A stretch of 64,000 bases of DNA, from positions 1-64,000 of the forward strand of contig NZ_FOVZ01000007.1 of assembly GCF_900115295.1 (NCBI RefSeq), written 5' to 3'. Position 1 is the first letter of the stretch. The number at the start of each line of letters is the position of its first letter. The notes under the pieces were generated by a model. The model searched no databases and was not told the DNA's origin. It worked only from the letters and a program-made list of their open reading frames with translations. Of the stretch, positions 1 to 8,423 are shown one piece after another. The position numbers were made by a program, and so were the translations under genes. Source of the stretch: Sphingomonas sp. OK281. GTDB lineage: Bacteria; Pseudomonadota; Alphaproteobacteria; Sphingomonadales; Sphingomonadaceae.

Positions 1-2
1 AG

Positions 3-182
3 TGTCTGAACGAACACCTGTTCCCCTCGCTGGCTGCGGCGAGACGGATCATCGAGGCATGGCGGACGGACTACAACACCGTGCGTCCGCACAGCGGTCT
101 TGGCGGGATGGCTCCCGCCGAGTTTACGAACCGCCCCCGCCAGGGGCATTTGGACACCGAAGCTAAGTTATCAACGGCCTGA
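3..182 (+). pseudogene. IS3-family transposase OrfB, C-terminal fragment
   Basis: Reads in frame from the window edge as the last 59 residues of an integrase-core transposase. It has the typical C-terminal DDE arrangement of IS3 OrfB, with WRTDYNTVRPHSGLGGMAP followed by EF. The 5' part lies outside the window, so it cannot be told whether the copy is complete. The right end of the element should lie just after the stop, where cggggagcaggtca around 186-199 could be part of a terminal repeat. No second end is visible here. Confidence 0.75.
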
Positions 183-319
183 AAACGGGGAGCAGGTCAA
201 ATTCTTACCATAGCCGCGATTTGTAAGAGTCTTCGTATGACGGTCGTCTCCGCAACCGAAGATCGTATCCAAGAATGGTCGATGCGGAACGCAATCGACT
301 AAATAAACAGGGGAAACCA

Positions 320-1303
320 ATGCGACGTTCAATACTTGCCGTAGGAATGCTGGCGCTTGCCTCGTGCGGGTCAGGCGGTGGTAACGATCCGGGCAATGTA
401 GCAGTCGTTCCTGGGCCGACCCCAACTCCCGCGCCTACCCCTGCACCCACACCGACCCCTTCACCCACACCGACCCCTACGCCCAGCGACACTAGTGTTA
501 CGCAATTTGATCAGCTGGTAGGGACGACGACGCTTCAGGCAGCCAACACCAGCACCTGGACAGAACGCAACCCTCCTCAGAACCTTGGTGTCAACGCGTT
601 TGGCACCGCAATCCCGTACCAGTATAATCAACAGACAAAGGCGATCTCTGCGATAGACACAGGTGGTCTTCCGAAGCCGGTTTTTGTCGCTGGTGACCTC
701 GATGCGACCGCGCCGGCGGGGACGATCCGTTACGCAAAGGCGAATGGCGAGCAACTAATTCTCGCTCAGCCTGCCCCCGGGGGCACCGGGTTGCGCTGGA
801 CCCGTTTCATCGAACATTCCTATACACCCGTTGGCCGCCCTACACGGGTCATCGCTATTACCGGTGTTCCGACACCCGTGAGCCAGATCCCTACTAGCGG
901 GTCCGTAACTTTCACCCGTTCGATCGTCGTAGGCGATGCTTACGTACTGGAAAATAGCAACACGGTGGTGACCAGGTACGATCTAAGTCCAAGCATTCTA
1001 TCTGCTTCAATTGATTACACGACGCGACGAATTAGCTTTTCTCTTCAATTAATAGGACGAGCAGCAGGCAATAGTGAAACGGTTTCTATTGTAACGTTTT
1101 CCGGAACGACCGACTTTGATGGAAGTACGCCGGCAGTAACTATTTCGTCGACATACTATGCGAAAGACCCTCTCTTTGCAATTGCAGCTGCGCTTTTCGG
1201 GACAAGGGCAGCTGAAGGAGCCGGCGTTTTTCAGTACGACGGAACGAGCGCTGACGCAAAAAGCTACCTGCGCCTGAATGGGCGTTTAGCGGTAGCAAAT
1301 TGA
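320..1303 (+). CDS. Putative outer-membrane lipoprotein with Pro-Thr linker
   Basis: 327-residue protein of unknown function. Residues 1-16 form a lipoprotein signal with lipobox LASC (Cys16). A Gly/Ser/Asn stretch follows, then a proline/threonine repeat at about residues 32-56 that looks like a periplasm- or surface-spanning tether. The rest is beta-rich. Near the end, LFGTRAAEGAGVFQYDG loosely resembles the closing strand of TbpB-like lipoprotein barrels, a weak similarity. The start at 320 is preferred over an in-frame ATG at 275 because it follows aggggaa and begins the signal peptide directly. The gene sits alone between an IS fragment and a hairpin. Function is not assigned. Confidence 0.75.
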   Translation: MRRSILAVGMLALASCGSGGGNDPGNVAVVPGPTPTPAPTPAPTPTPSPTPTPTPSDTSVTQFDQLVGTTTLQAANTSTWTERNPPQNLGVNAFGTAIPYQYNQQTKAISAIDTGGLPKPVFVAGDLDATAPAGTIRYAKANGEQLILAQPAPGGTGLRWTRFIEHSYTPVGRPTRVIAITGVPTPVSQIPTSGSVTFTRSIVVGDAYVLENSNTVVTRYDLSPSILSASIDYTTRRISFSLQLIGRAAGNSETVSIVTFSGTTDFDGSTPAVTISSTYYAKDPLFAIAAALFGTRAAEGAGVFQYDGTSADAKSYLRLNGRLAVAN

Positions 1304-1363
1304 TCAGCGAATTATGAGAAGGCGTCTTCACTTTCTACTTTTGTCAAATTAGTTGCAAAATCC

Positions 1364-1394
1364 CGGTCTTGTAGAGACACCCTCTACAAGACCG
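1364..1394. repeat. Perfect 13-bp inverted repeat (hairpin) after the lipoprotein gene
   Basis: cggtcttgtagag and its exact complement ctctacaagaccg are separated by five bases. The position, 60 bp after the lipoprotein stop, suits a terminator, but no T-run follows on the plus strand. It could equally be an element-end relic or protein site. Confidence 0.6.
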
Positions 1395-1439
1395 AACGGC
1401 AGCAATTTCTAGCCGGACGCTACCAAATGCCTATGACCG

Positions 1440-1824
1440 TTACCCTCTTATCCGACCTCCTCTTGTAGAAAGCCTGTCTACAATACCGGCAGCGTGAGCG
1501 TGCTGCCGTCTTTGTCGCTCTGATCCCGCAAACGGGCGCTTAGCGCGTTGCAACCGAGACCGAACCGAGAACCAGCCGCCATAGGCACCAAGAGCAAGCC
1601 GTTCCGTTCCTTCGTAGAAGGTGAAACCGTCAGTGATGGCCGCAAGGTAGGCGTCGCCCATGCTGCACGACGTCCTCAAAGGCTTGGCGCTGACCGTGTT
1701 CGGCAACTGCCCGTCGGGCGGCAGCCCTCAACTGCTCCTGCGGCATCGTGAGCCCCACAAAAGCCTAACCTTGAGCTTGCTCGGTCAAATCCGCGATCCG
1801 CTCTGCGGTGATCACACTCGCCAT
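1440..1824 (-). pseudogene. Possible decayed small gene (two frames)
   Basis: On the minus strand an ATG at 1824 opens a protein-like frame (begins MASVITAERIADLTEQAQG) that hits TAG. The same frame continues with an Ala/Arg-rich helix-like segment. A second frame then carries MGDAYLAAITDGFTFYEGTE and runs to 1440. The abrupt change of a protein-like reading frame suggests a frameshifted remnant. No family is recognised, and chance open frames in GC-rich DNA cannot be excluded. A smaller hairpin (ttgtaga/tctacaa, 1463-1483), sharing its stem with the repeat at 1364, lies inside it. Confidence 0.25.
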
Positions 1825-1911
1825 CACGCCATTGTGTGGGGCGACGGGTAGCATCGCACGAACTCCGCCTCGATCGGCGCGGGCACGTTTCCGACGGCGG
1901 ACCGTCCAACG

Positions 1912-1943
1912 AAAAGGGCACCCAAGTTTCCTCAGGCGCCCTT
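1912..1943 (-). terminator. Rho-independent terminator of the small lipoprotein gene
   Basis: On the minus strand gggcgcc and ggtgccc can pair (one G-T pair) around a loop of about eleven bases. The stem is followed by cttttc. It lies about 46 bp after the stop of the gene ending at 1989. Confidence 0.6.
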
Positions 1944-1988
1944 CCAGTTCGAGCTGTGCTTGGGAGCGGCTCGTTCTGTCTCGTGAAA

Positions 1989-2258
1989 TCAGATACCGTT
2001 TGACAGGTTGGTGTCGGGATCGTTCGTCCGCATATCTTCGGCTTGGTTCTGACCGGTTGCGCGAACTGCATCCGCCTTGTTTTCAAGACTTGCTTCGGCG
2101 GCATCGTTGCCGACGTTGTCCGCAGCGTCTTCCAGGTTGTCTGCGACGGCTTCGGTGTTGGACTCGATGTTGTCTGCCGCCTGCTCACGTGGGCTGGAAT
2201 TGCATGCCGACAGCGAGACGAGCCCTGCCGCCATCGCGATAACAATTGCCTTCTTCAT
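1989..2258 (-). CDS. Small entericidin-like lipoprotein
   Basis: 89 residues. The N-terminus MKKAIVIAMAAGLVSLSAC is a classic lipoprotein signal with the lipobox ending at Cys19. The mature part is highly acidic and Asn/Ala-rich, with repeated heptad-like units (QAADNIESNTEAVADNLEDA), as in short stress-related lipoproteins of alphaproteobacteria. The ATG at 2258 is preceded by aaaggga. An in-frame TTG 18 bp upstream is less likely. Its own terminator follows at 1943-1912, so it is probably monocistronic. The role is unknown beyond cell-envelope location. Confidence 0.75.
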   Translation of the reverse strand: MKKAIVIAMAAGLVSLSACNSSPREQAADNIESNTEAVADNLEDAADNVGNDAAEASLENKADAVRATGQNQAEDMRTNDPDTNLSNGI

Positions 2259-2440
2259 TTTTTCATCCCTTTTCAATTAGAGATCATCAATAGCTGCTGC
2301 GCCGTTTAGTTCCCTACAGTCCCAACCAGCTGTCAGTTCTTTGGATAGACGACAGGCGGCGCGCGGTCCGACCTGTTACCCAAATACGTGCCTCAGCACG
2401 CATATTGCGCCGCACGACGAACCGGGCTTAGGCTCGCGCG

Positions 2441-2776
2441 ATGGAAAACATCGCATCGCCACTCGACCTGTTCACCCTCCTTGAAATCGCGCTGGAGGAG
2501 CGCAACGAAGCCGCCGACGCCTTCGACGTGTTCAAGCAGGACGCCGTTATGGCACATGCGCCGGCTCCCGGCGAAGAGCCCGCGATCACAAGCGAAGACG
2601 CTGCAGACGCGGCTGCCGGCGAAGTCGATGAGTTCAGTGCGGAAGTTCGAGACTTGTTGAACAGCGCCTCGGACGCGGAACTAACTGGCGCCTATGAGCA
2701 GTCCGGCGGCGAGGTTGGGCACCCGGTGGCCGAGGCGTTGCTCGGCGAGATCAAGCGTCGCGGTCTCGGAAACTGA
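2441..2776 (+). CDS. Acidic small protein of unknown function, paired with SRAP gene
   Basis: 111 residues, rich in Asp, Glu and Ala with few hydrophobic segments, predicted cytosolic and largely helical. No motif is recognised. The stop is three bases before the ATG of the SRAP-family gene, so the two are almost certainly co-transcribed. The ribosome site upstream of 2441 is weak. The pairing suggests a connection to DNA-damage handling, but nothing in the sequence proves one. Confidence 0.65.
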   Translation: MENIASPLDLFTLLEIALEERNEAADAFDVFKQDAVMAHAPAPGEEPAITSEDAADAAAGEVDEFSAEVRDLLNSASDAELTGAYEQSGGEVGHPVAEALLGEIKRRGLGN

Positions 2777-2779
2777 TCA

Positions 2780-3439
2780 ATGTGTAATCGCGCCCGGTTC
2801 GACGGCGAGCCTGAGACAATCACCGAACGTTTCGGCGCAGAATGGCTCGCCGACAAGCCCATGGACAATCGGTTCGATCCGAAGGAACTGCGCCCGTTCG
2901 GTCGGGCGTACGTTGTGCGGAACGAAGCTGATCGACGCGGGGTCGACGTGATGGAATGGGACGTCCTGGCGGGGCAGGCGAAGCAGGCCGGACGCAAGGT
3001 CGCACAGACGAACGTGCGCACCCTACACCTACCCCAGTGGCGATCTCTCGTCAGCGATCCGGTCAATCGGTGCCTGATCCCGCTAACAGAGTTTTGCGAA
3101 TGGGCCCGCGAACCAACCAACCTCGGCGACGGCAAGAAGCCGATCAAGGGAGAGATGTGGTTTGGAGTGAGTGATCAGCCCGTGTTCGCGATAGCTGGCT
3201 TCTGGCGACTAGTCGGCGACCAGCGCTACTTCGCGATGGTCACCTGTGACGCCAACGAACTGGTGGCGCCGATACATCCCAAGGCGATGATCACGATCCT
3301 ACGGCCGGATGATCACGAGCGTTGGTTGACCGGGAGCTATGACGACGTCCTGGCGTTGCAGCGTCCATATCCGGCGGACCAGATGACGGTCCGCGGGCCG
3401 CTATTTCCAACGCGTACGCCGACGTCTCGATTGATTTAA
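2780..3439 (+). CDS. SOS response-associated peptidase family protein (SRAP/YedK/HMCES type)
   Basis: 219 residues. The SRAP family forms a covalent thiazolidine link through Cys2 to abasic sites in single-stranded DNA. Visible here are MCNR at the start (Cys2 exposed after Met removal), the conserved Asn/Arg segment QTNVRT near residue 76, the catalytic Glu in TEFCEW near residue 111, and the active-site His in PIHPKAM near residue 169. The usual RMP after that His is replaced by KAM, a mild divergence. Length is normal. It follows the acidic small protein by three bases. An SOS-type role fits the family, but no LexA box was confirmed. Confidence 0.9.
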   Translation: MCNRARFDGEPETITERFGAEWLADKPMDNRFDPKELRPFGRAYVVRNEADRRGVDVMEWDVLAGQAKQAGRKVAQTNVRTLHLPQWRSLVSDPVNRCLIPLTEFCEWAREPTNLGDGKKPIKGEMWFGVSDQPVFAIAGFWRLVGDQRYFAMVTCDANELVAPIHPKAMITILRPDDHERWLTGSYDDVLALQRPYPADQMTVRGPLFPTRTPTSRLI

Positions 3440-3460
3440 ACATGGCCGGCCTGATCTGCC

Positions 3461-3805
3461 TCAGGTTTTAGTCAGACCAGGTTGGGCCGGATCGACATCC
3501 ACCTCTGTGTCGCTCGGTTCAAAGCGGATCGTCCAACGGGGATACCCCTCCGGCGAAATTTCGATGTCAGGTAGGCCGATAGGATCAGTTCCAGTTTCCA
3601 CCCAGCCGGCACCGTGGCACCGATCGCATGCCGTTCGCTTGCATCGGAAGCTGACGAGATCGATCTCGGTATTCCACTGCCCTCGGCCCTTGCAGACCGG
3701 ACACATGGCATCGAGGCTGCCGTTGCGGGGCTGGAGAGGGACGATGTCGAACGCATGCGGGCTGTTAGGACCGTCGCAGTAAGCGATATTGCTGGCGTGG
3801 GGCAT
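3461..3805 (-). CDS. Small zinc-finger protein with DnaJ-like CxxC pairs
   Basis: 114 residues. Two CxxCxGxG-like motifs, CPVCKGRGQW and CDRCHGAGW, resemble half of the DnaJ cysteine-rich domain and probably bind one zinc ion. The C-terminal third is acidic and proline-rich, ending with a WTIRFEPSD segment. No J domain or other catalytic domain is present. It is convergent with the SRAP gene (gap 21 bp). Function is unknown. Similar short proteins are annotated only as hypothetical. Confidence 0.65.
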   Translation of the reverse strand: MPHASNIAYCDGPNSPHAFDIVPLQPRNGSLDAMCPVCKGRGQWNTEIDLVSFRCKRTACDRCHGAGWVETGTDPIGLPDIEISPEGYPRWTIRFEPSDTEVDVDPAQPGLTKT

Positions 3806-3892
3806 GTGATCTCATTTCTAAGTTTCGGACTCTAACGCCGGGTTTCGCCGAGTAGGTCCCGCTACGCTGTCATCTACCGTCGGAAAATGGTC

Positions 3893-4420
3893 TCATCTAT
3901 CGCCGTCTGAATGTTGTTCAGCTTCCGCCCAGGGTGTCAGAGCCAGCCGTTGCCGGAACTCATCGAGGCATTGGGCGCGACGGGCCGGCTCCTCATCGTG
4001 TAGGTAGCGCCGCATGTCGGCCTCAAGTCGGGCTGCAGCGGCAAAGCTCCCGTCTTTGGTCGGCGTTATCATTCCCCGGATCGCCGCGATGTCCTCCTTC
4101 AGCTGCTCCTGCTCACCGTGGGTGAATGCATCGCTGTCCACGATCAACTTGGCCGACATGATTGCCGTCATCATCGGGAATGCGAATCCTGGACCGAAGT
4201 GCATGAGGAAGAGCGCCACGGCCCGACCGGTTTTCGTAACGGGGTAGATGTCCCCATAGCCTGTGGTGGTCGCTGTCGTGAATGCCCACCAGAAAGAGTC
4301 CACCGCGTCATACTTACCCTCGGCGATTTCAAATATGATCGCTGACGTAGTGACGGTGACGAAGTAGATGACCGCGACGAGGAGAAACGACCGGCCCATT
4401 AGCGATGCGAGTTTCTTCAT
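3893..4420 (-). CDS. Two-TM potassium channel family protein
   Basis: 175 residues. TM1 is at about residues 10-30, followed by a pore helix and the potassium selectivity filter TTTGYGD near residues 50-57. TM2 is at about 68-92. The remaining 80 residues form a cytoplasmic, charged helical tail (KEDIAAIRGM) that may assemble as a coiled coil. No RCK or cyclic-nucleotide domain follows, so the gating signal is unknown. The ATG at 4420 follows gggtggg. It stands between a small zinc-finger gene and the umuC remnant, all on the minus strand, with no sign of operon coupling. Confidence 0.85.
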   Translation of the reverse strand: MKKLASLMGRSFLLVAVIYFVTVTTSAIIFEIAEGKYDAVDSFWWAFTTATTTGYGDIYPVTKTGRAVALFLMHFGPGFAFPMMTAIMSAKLIVDSDAFTHGEQEQLKEDIAAIRGMITPTKDGSFAAAARLEADMRRYLHDEEPARRAQCLDEFRQRLALTPWAEAEQHSDGDR

Positions 4421-4526
4421 AGCCCACCCTCGTTGACGCCCGCCCCCGGACAGCTGCGGTGAAGCGTATCGCTGTTCGCGTCATTGATCCACCAATGTCG
4501 TGGACATGTGTTTGAAGGGGACGCGA

Positions 4527-4973
4527 TTAGACCCGAACCGTCGGGACCTGAGCAATGTCCGTCGTCCACGCCGGCGAGCGCATCTCCGACCGCATCTTCC
4601 ATTCGCGCTTGAACCCCTGCGACGCCGTCACGGCCGTCCAGGTACCGAACCTGCCATTGATCGCGTCGAAAGCCACCATCAGCCGATCGCGCTTCGCCGT
4701 ATCCTATTCGAACAGCGTTCGAGGCCGCTTGTCCTCGAAAAGCAGATCGTCGAGCATGATGCCGGCCTTCGCGTAAGTAACCGTCACGCCATGCCTTCTC
4801 CGCGCCTCGCCCATGTAAATGCCGAGCGCCTTGGCTTCCGCGGATCGGGCAATCGCGCACGCGCCGTTATTCGACAGGACAATGACCGGCACGCCGACCA
4901 AGCTCGCGTCGAGACCGCGCTCGCAGGAAACGTAGTAGTTGTTGCAATCCATCAGGGCGATCGGCGTGCTCAT
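4527..4973 (-). pseudogene. umuC: umuC (DNA polymerase V catalytic subunit) remnant with large internal deletion
   Basis: The start encodes the Y-family polymerase N-terminus (MDCNNYYVSCER, then VIVLSNN and ARSAEAKALGI). After about 65 residues it jumps directly to the UmuC C-terminal region (AGIMLDDLLFEDKRPRTLFE, later RDRLMVAFDAINGRFG and WKMRSEMRSPAWTT). Roughly 270 residues, including the second catalytic carboxylate block, are missing from a protein usually near 420. A TAG at 4704-4706 replaces the expected Tyr codon, and the same frame stays protein-like to TAA at 4527. It cannot be a working polymerase. No umuD is seen upstream; a DUF4440 remnant is there instead. Confidence 0.88.
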
Positions 4974-5507
4974 CGGCGATGCGTAGTGCCCTACATAGCG
5001 CCGCGAGGTCGCAAGCGGCATCTCGATCGAGACCGGGGCAGTCTGATCGACTGCAGGGCCATGCGCGTAGCTGAGCACCCGACGCATAAAGAGCTTGCCA
5101 CTCACGTCCTGCCACACGACGGCGAACCGCGCTTCGCCGTCGAGCCGTTCGGGTTGCCCCTCACGCCGGGCATAGAAACGATGGCGTCCGGTCAGGATCG
5201 CGCCGAGCCCGAGCACCGGAACATAGGACAGCGATCCTGCGACCAATTCGCGGCGCACATGCACCCCCTTTGTGCCGCAGGGGCCGTTCGTGAACGATGC
5301 GACGACCGCATCGCGCAAGATAGTGGCGCCGGTCTACTCGACGTCAGGAGCAAGGGTCGCTTCCATACGCCTGCGGTCGCACGTGTTGAACGCTACCCAG
5401 AAGGCATCGTCCGCCGTCCTGACGAGTTGTTCGGCGGGAACGGGAGCGGTAGCAGGGGGATGCGTACCAAGCAGACTGCTTGCGAACATCGCTATCAGAT
5501 GAAGCAT
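4974..5507 (-). pseudogene. DUF4440/SnoaL-like secreted protein remnant, joined in frame to umuC remnant
   Basis: Starting from ATG 5507, the frame reads a signal-peptide-like N-terminus and LVRTADDAFWVAFNTCDRRR, typical of DUF4440 proteins. It meets TAG just after APDVE, where a Phe-Tyr-His-Asp segment normally lies. It then continues with the rest of the domain (SFTNGPCG; VWQDVSGKLFMRRVLSYAHGP). A short C-terminal domain (MPLATSRRYVGHYASP) is cut off and runs directly, without a stop, into the umuC start. Two disruptions are therefore visible: an internal stop with a small deletion, and loss of the 3' end. Confidence 0.7.
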
Positions 5508-5545
5508 CGACGGTTCTTCCCGCGGCAGCTTGGCCTGCCCAGGTT

Positions 5546-5563
5546 GTATTACTTATATAATAC
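5546..5563. promoter_or_regulatory. AT-rich palindrome gtatta-N6-taatac
   Basis: A dyad with 6-bp arms lies 39 bp upstream of the start of the DUF4440 remnant, in an otherwise GC-rich stretch. Position and composition suit an operator/promoter overlap. No regulator is identified. Confidence 0.35.
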
Positions 5564-5783
5564 ACGAGGGCTGCCAGGAGACAAACGAATGGTCAGCTGG
5601 AGCGAGCGCGATCCCCGATTGGGAACGGAAAACGAGAACGGACGTCGCGTTTGCGAAACACGTAAATATGGCGGTTCTGAAAAGACGACAATGATGGTGA
5701 TCTCCCCCAAGTCGGCGTATGAGTACGGATAACGCTGCGCCAGACCAGCACCCGGTCGTTCGCGCACATGAACAGGGGTTTCT

Positions 5784-6800
5784 ATGGCGGCCCAGACCGG
5801 TGATGGCGTCGTTCGCCGACATATCGCCGCAAGCATTGCGCCCTTCATCATAGTCGCGCTGGCCGGATTAGCGGTACGGACGCCGTTGGCGACCGCCTAT
5901 CCGTTCGCAGCGCTGTTCCTGTTCCTGTGGGTAGTCGCGGACACGCTGATGCTGTCCCTGTTCGTCCGATCCGCCGGAAGGCCGGCGTGGAGCGCCGTTT
6001 TGTGCGTGCTGGCTAGTACCGCGTTAACCGTCTGGCTGGGTTCGCCATCGGCGATGCGAGAGACGCTGTTCGAGACGCCGATCTTGGCTCTGACGATGGC
6101 GGGCGTTGTTCTGGGCCATGTCGCTTGGGCCACAGCCCGAGCGCGCAGAGCGGTAGGCAGGGAAGGCATCGACCGGAAAGAACGCTGGGTGTCGGCCGCA
6201 TCGGAAATCTTCCCGCCGGCGCTGGTCCGTCTGGCCGCGGCGGAGATGACGGTGATCCACATGGCGCTATTCCGCTGGGGCGGACCAGCGGACGTGCCAG
6301 CCAACGCTCGCGCCTTCGCCTATCACCAGCACCTGACGCCGATGTGCGCGACGTTGCTGATCCTGTCGGGGATCGAGATCGCCGTCTACCATCTGCTCGT
6401 CGGGCATTGGAGCCGCACCGCCACGCTGGTCATGTTTGTCCTGAGCGACGTGGGATTCGTGTATCTGGTCGGTCTCACCAAGTCGTTCCGGTTCAGGCCG
6501 GTGCTGTTAACGCCCGAGAGCGTGCGCGTCAGGGCTGGCTTCCTGATTGACCGGCTAGTGCCGCTCGACGCGATCATTGCCATCGAAGACGGCTTCACCG
6601 GCGAGGAGGTACGCGATCCCGCGACCCTCAATGCCGCGCTGCTTGCCTGGCCCAACATCATGTTGCGGTTGGATCGCCCTCTGCATCGTTACTCGCTTCT
6701 GAAAAAGCGAGGTCCGTTCATGCGCGTCGCGTTCCGTCTGGACGATCCAGAGCCATTCATCCGCCTCCTCACCTGGCGGTTAGGTCAGCGCTCCAGCTAA
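5784..6800 (+). CDS. Polytopic membrane protein of unknown function
   Basis: 338 residues with about six hydrophobic segments: roughly 15-33, 40-60, 68-87, 100-118, 185-205 and 212-232. A soluble C-terminal part of about 100 residues follows (beginning FRFRPVLLTPESVRVRAGF) and looks beta-rich, like a small PH-type domain. No transporter or enzyme motif is recognised. The ATG follows an aggggttt site. The stop overlaps the stop of the converging gene by 4 bp. Confidence 0.65.
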   Translation: MAAQTGDGVVRRHIAASIAPFIIVALAGLAVRTPLATAYPFAALFLFLWVVADTLMLSLFVRSAGRPAWSAVLCVLASTALTVWLGSPSAMRETLFETPILALTMAGVVLGHVAWATARARRAVGREGIDRKERWVSAASEIFPPALVRLAAAEMTVIHMALFRWGGPADVPANARAFAYHQHLTPMCATLLILSGIEIAVYHLLVGHWSRTATLVMFVLSDVGFVYLVGLTKSFRFRPVLLTPESVRVRAGFLIDRLVPLDAIIAIEDGFTGEEVRDPATLNAALLAWPNIMLRLDRPLHRYSLLKKRGPFMRVAFRLDDPEPFIRLLTWRLGQRSS

Positions 6801-7258
6801 GCTGCGCAGCTCAGCACGTACGGGTCGTCATCACTGGCGGCAGGACCTTTGGTAGCCTTGGTGGACCGAGTGCGGCGCATTCTGCGGCACCCAGCACGCG
6901 CGCGGCGGATTACCTTGGAAGGAGGCAACTTCGCTTCCCCTCCACTCCAGCTTGACCAAGCGAGAGTTGCGACAGCCAGAATGTCGGCAAAGCAGCTGAT
7001 TTCGAATGTAAGAACCCAACCTAATGTTTCAGGTCCAGCCATACCCAGCACGCGCAATGCATCGCCAGCTTCTAACCAGAGCAGTACGCTGACCAAGAGA
7101 AGCCCTCCGGCCAGCATGACAAGGTTGGCTCTAGACACACGGTTCAACCGATCAGCCGGCCATTCCACCATCCAATGAGAAAGCATCCGACCAATTGGGG
7201 TTTTGGGCGCAAACCAAAGCATCGACCACAAACCGAAAAACGCTGCCACAAATGTCAT
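6797..7258 (-). CDS. Small inner-membrane protein of unknown function
   Basis: 153 residues. Three hydrophobic segments lie at about residues 1-17, 43-62 and 72-97. An Arg/Lys-rich cytoplasmic tail (RRARAGCRRMRRTRSTK) and a short acidic end follow. The ATG at 7258 is chosen because gggga precedes it at a workable distance. A TTG at 7267 lies too close to that site. It converges with the preceding membrane-protein gene and overlaps its stop. No family is recognised. Confidence 0.55.
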   Translation of the reverse strand: MTFVAAFFGLWSMLWFAPKTPIGRMLSHWMVEWPADRLNRVSRANLVMLAGGLLLVSVLLWLEAGDALRVLGMAGPETLGWVLTFEISCFADILAVATLAWSSWSGGEAKLPPSKVIRRARAGCRRMRRTRSTKATKGPAASDDDPYVLSCAA

Positions 7259-7509
7259 TATAGCCAATTCCCCAACTCAGGAGCCGAACTTACCGCGCAT
7301 CACGAGTATCCGCTACAGCCTCATCACGACGCGGGCAAAAACTACGATATTCGGCATGACTTTGATCGTATGATCATCTTATCAAAATTAAGCGCAGTTC
7401 GTCGAAAGTCAGAGACGAGATGATGCCGTCGGGATCGATTTTGGGAAATGACCAGGTCGGGGGGAAAGCGGACGGGCAGCTTCTGAGGCCTCCCCGATGG
7501 GAAGCGGAC

Positions 7510-8013
7510 TCACCGCGTAAGTGCTGACTTCCACCCATTCTCGGTAAGGTCGATCTGGTCGGTTGCGAAAGCCGTGTCGAATCCCTGTTCCCATGGGAAA
7601 ATGCCGTTCCGATCCGGCCAAACAATTTGAAGGCAAGGGAACTCGTCGCTACCGTAAAACCATCGGCTCCAGCCAAGGTGATCTTGGTAGAACCGCTTCG
7701 CCACCGGAAAGGCATAGGCAAGAAGGTTTTCAAACGCTCTATCGGTTGGCTCGCCTACCGGCAGTGGCGACCCCGCCTTAGCTTCTCGGAACAACTCCCA
7801 GAACACGTCATGGGCGATCTCACGCTTCATACCGAACATGATCAATTCTGGCTGACCGGCGTTCGCCCACAGCCCCGTGGTAAACGAGAACCCCGGCCCT
7901 TCGGTGTCGCCAAACACTGCGGTATCGAACCACCCATGCTCTCGGACCTTGGCTACAAACGCTCGCTCGGCATCATCCAGAGCCTCAAAAGGCGCGTTCA
8001 GGGCAGTTCGCAT
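7510..8013 (-). CDS. DUF4262 domain-containing protein
   Basis: 167 residues. The family signature is visible: VREHGW at residue 24, GPGFSFTTGLWANAGQPELIMFG at 40-63, and WPDRNGIFPWEQGF near 132. DUF4262 proteins are small cytosolic proteins of unproven function. Some occur near toxin or defence genes, but no such partner is seen here. No strong ribosome site precedes the ATG. About 240 bp on the downstream side (7268-7509) shows no gene. Confidence 0.75.
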   Translation of the reverse strand: MRTALNAPFEALDDAERAFVAKVREHGWFDTAVFGDTEGPGFSFTTGLWANAGQPELIMFGMKREIAHDVFWELFREAKAGSPLPVGEPTDRAFENLLAYAFPVAKRFYQDHLGWSRWFYGSDEFPCLQIVWPDRNGIFPWEQGFDTAFATDQIDLTENGWKSALTR

Positions 8014-8098
8014 GAGCGGTAGCTAATCCGCCCGCTGAACGTCCGCAATCAGGAAGCGCCACAGCCATCCTGAATGACCTAATTCTGCGCGGAAGCGG

Positions 8099-8290
8099 CT
8101 ATGATCCCGCCACAGGCAGGTCGACCTTAACGGCGTGCGTCTGGATCGGCGTCACCAAGAACACTACTGCGTTCAACAGGCCAATGATGCCCCACGCATA
8201 CCTCCGTGCGCGGAGGTCGATGACCGCTTTCCCTATGCAATAGATGCCGGCCGCCAGGACCGCGATGTTCCAAAGGAGAAAGGTCCATAT
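8099..8290 (-). other. Membrane-protein-like open frame without a usual start codon
   Basis: The frame encodes about 60 residues with two convincing hydrophobic helices (WTFLLWNIAVLAAGIYCIG and YAWGIIGLLNAVVFLV) separated by a charged loop. An upstream TAG and the lack of ATG, GTG or TTG before the first helix mean it is probably the 3' remnant of a longer gene, or is read from a rare start. The rest of 8014-8423 shows nothing. Confidence 0.35.
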
Positions 8291-8423
8291 CGCGAGACGC
8301 TATCTTGCGTTGCTAGCGTCGGCAATGTCCGGTTTTCAGCAGCTCGGATTGCTTCTCGAACGGCAGAAACTGGGTGAAGGGGCCCCTGCCCTACGGCTGC
8401 CAACCAGACCCATTAGCAGCCGT

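Noticed and set aside
412..490. Short tandem repeat (Pro-Thr codons) considered as CRISPR or satellite
   Set aside because: It is an in-frame Pro/Thr linker inside a lipoprotein gene, with no spacers or regular repeat unit.
4500..5732. Plus-strand open frame of 410 codons across the umuC/DUF4440 remnants
   Set aside because: The minus strand has recognisable polymerase and DUF4440 sequence. The plus frame has none.
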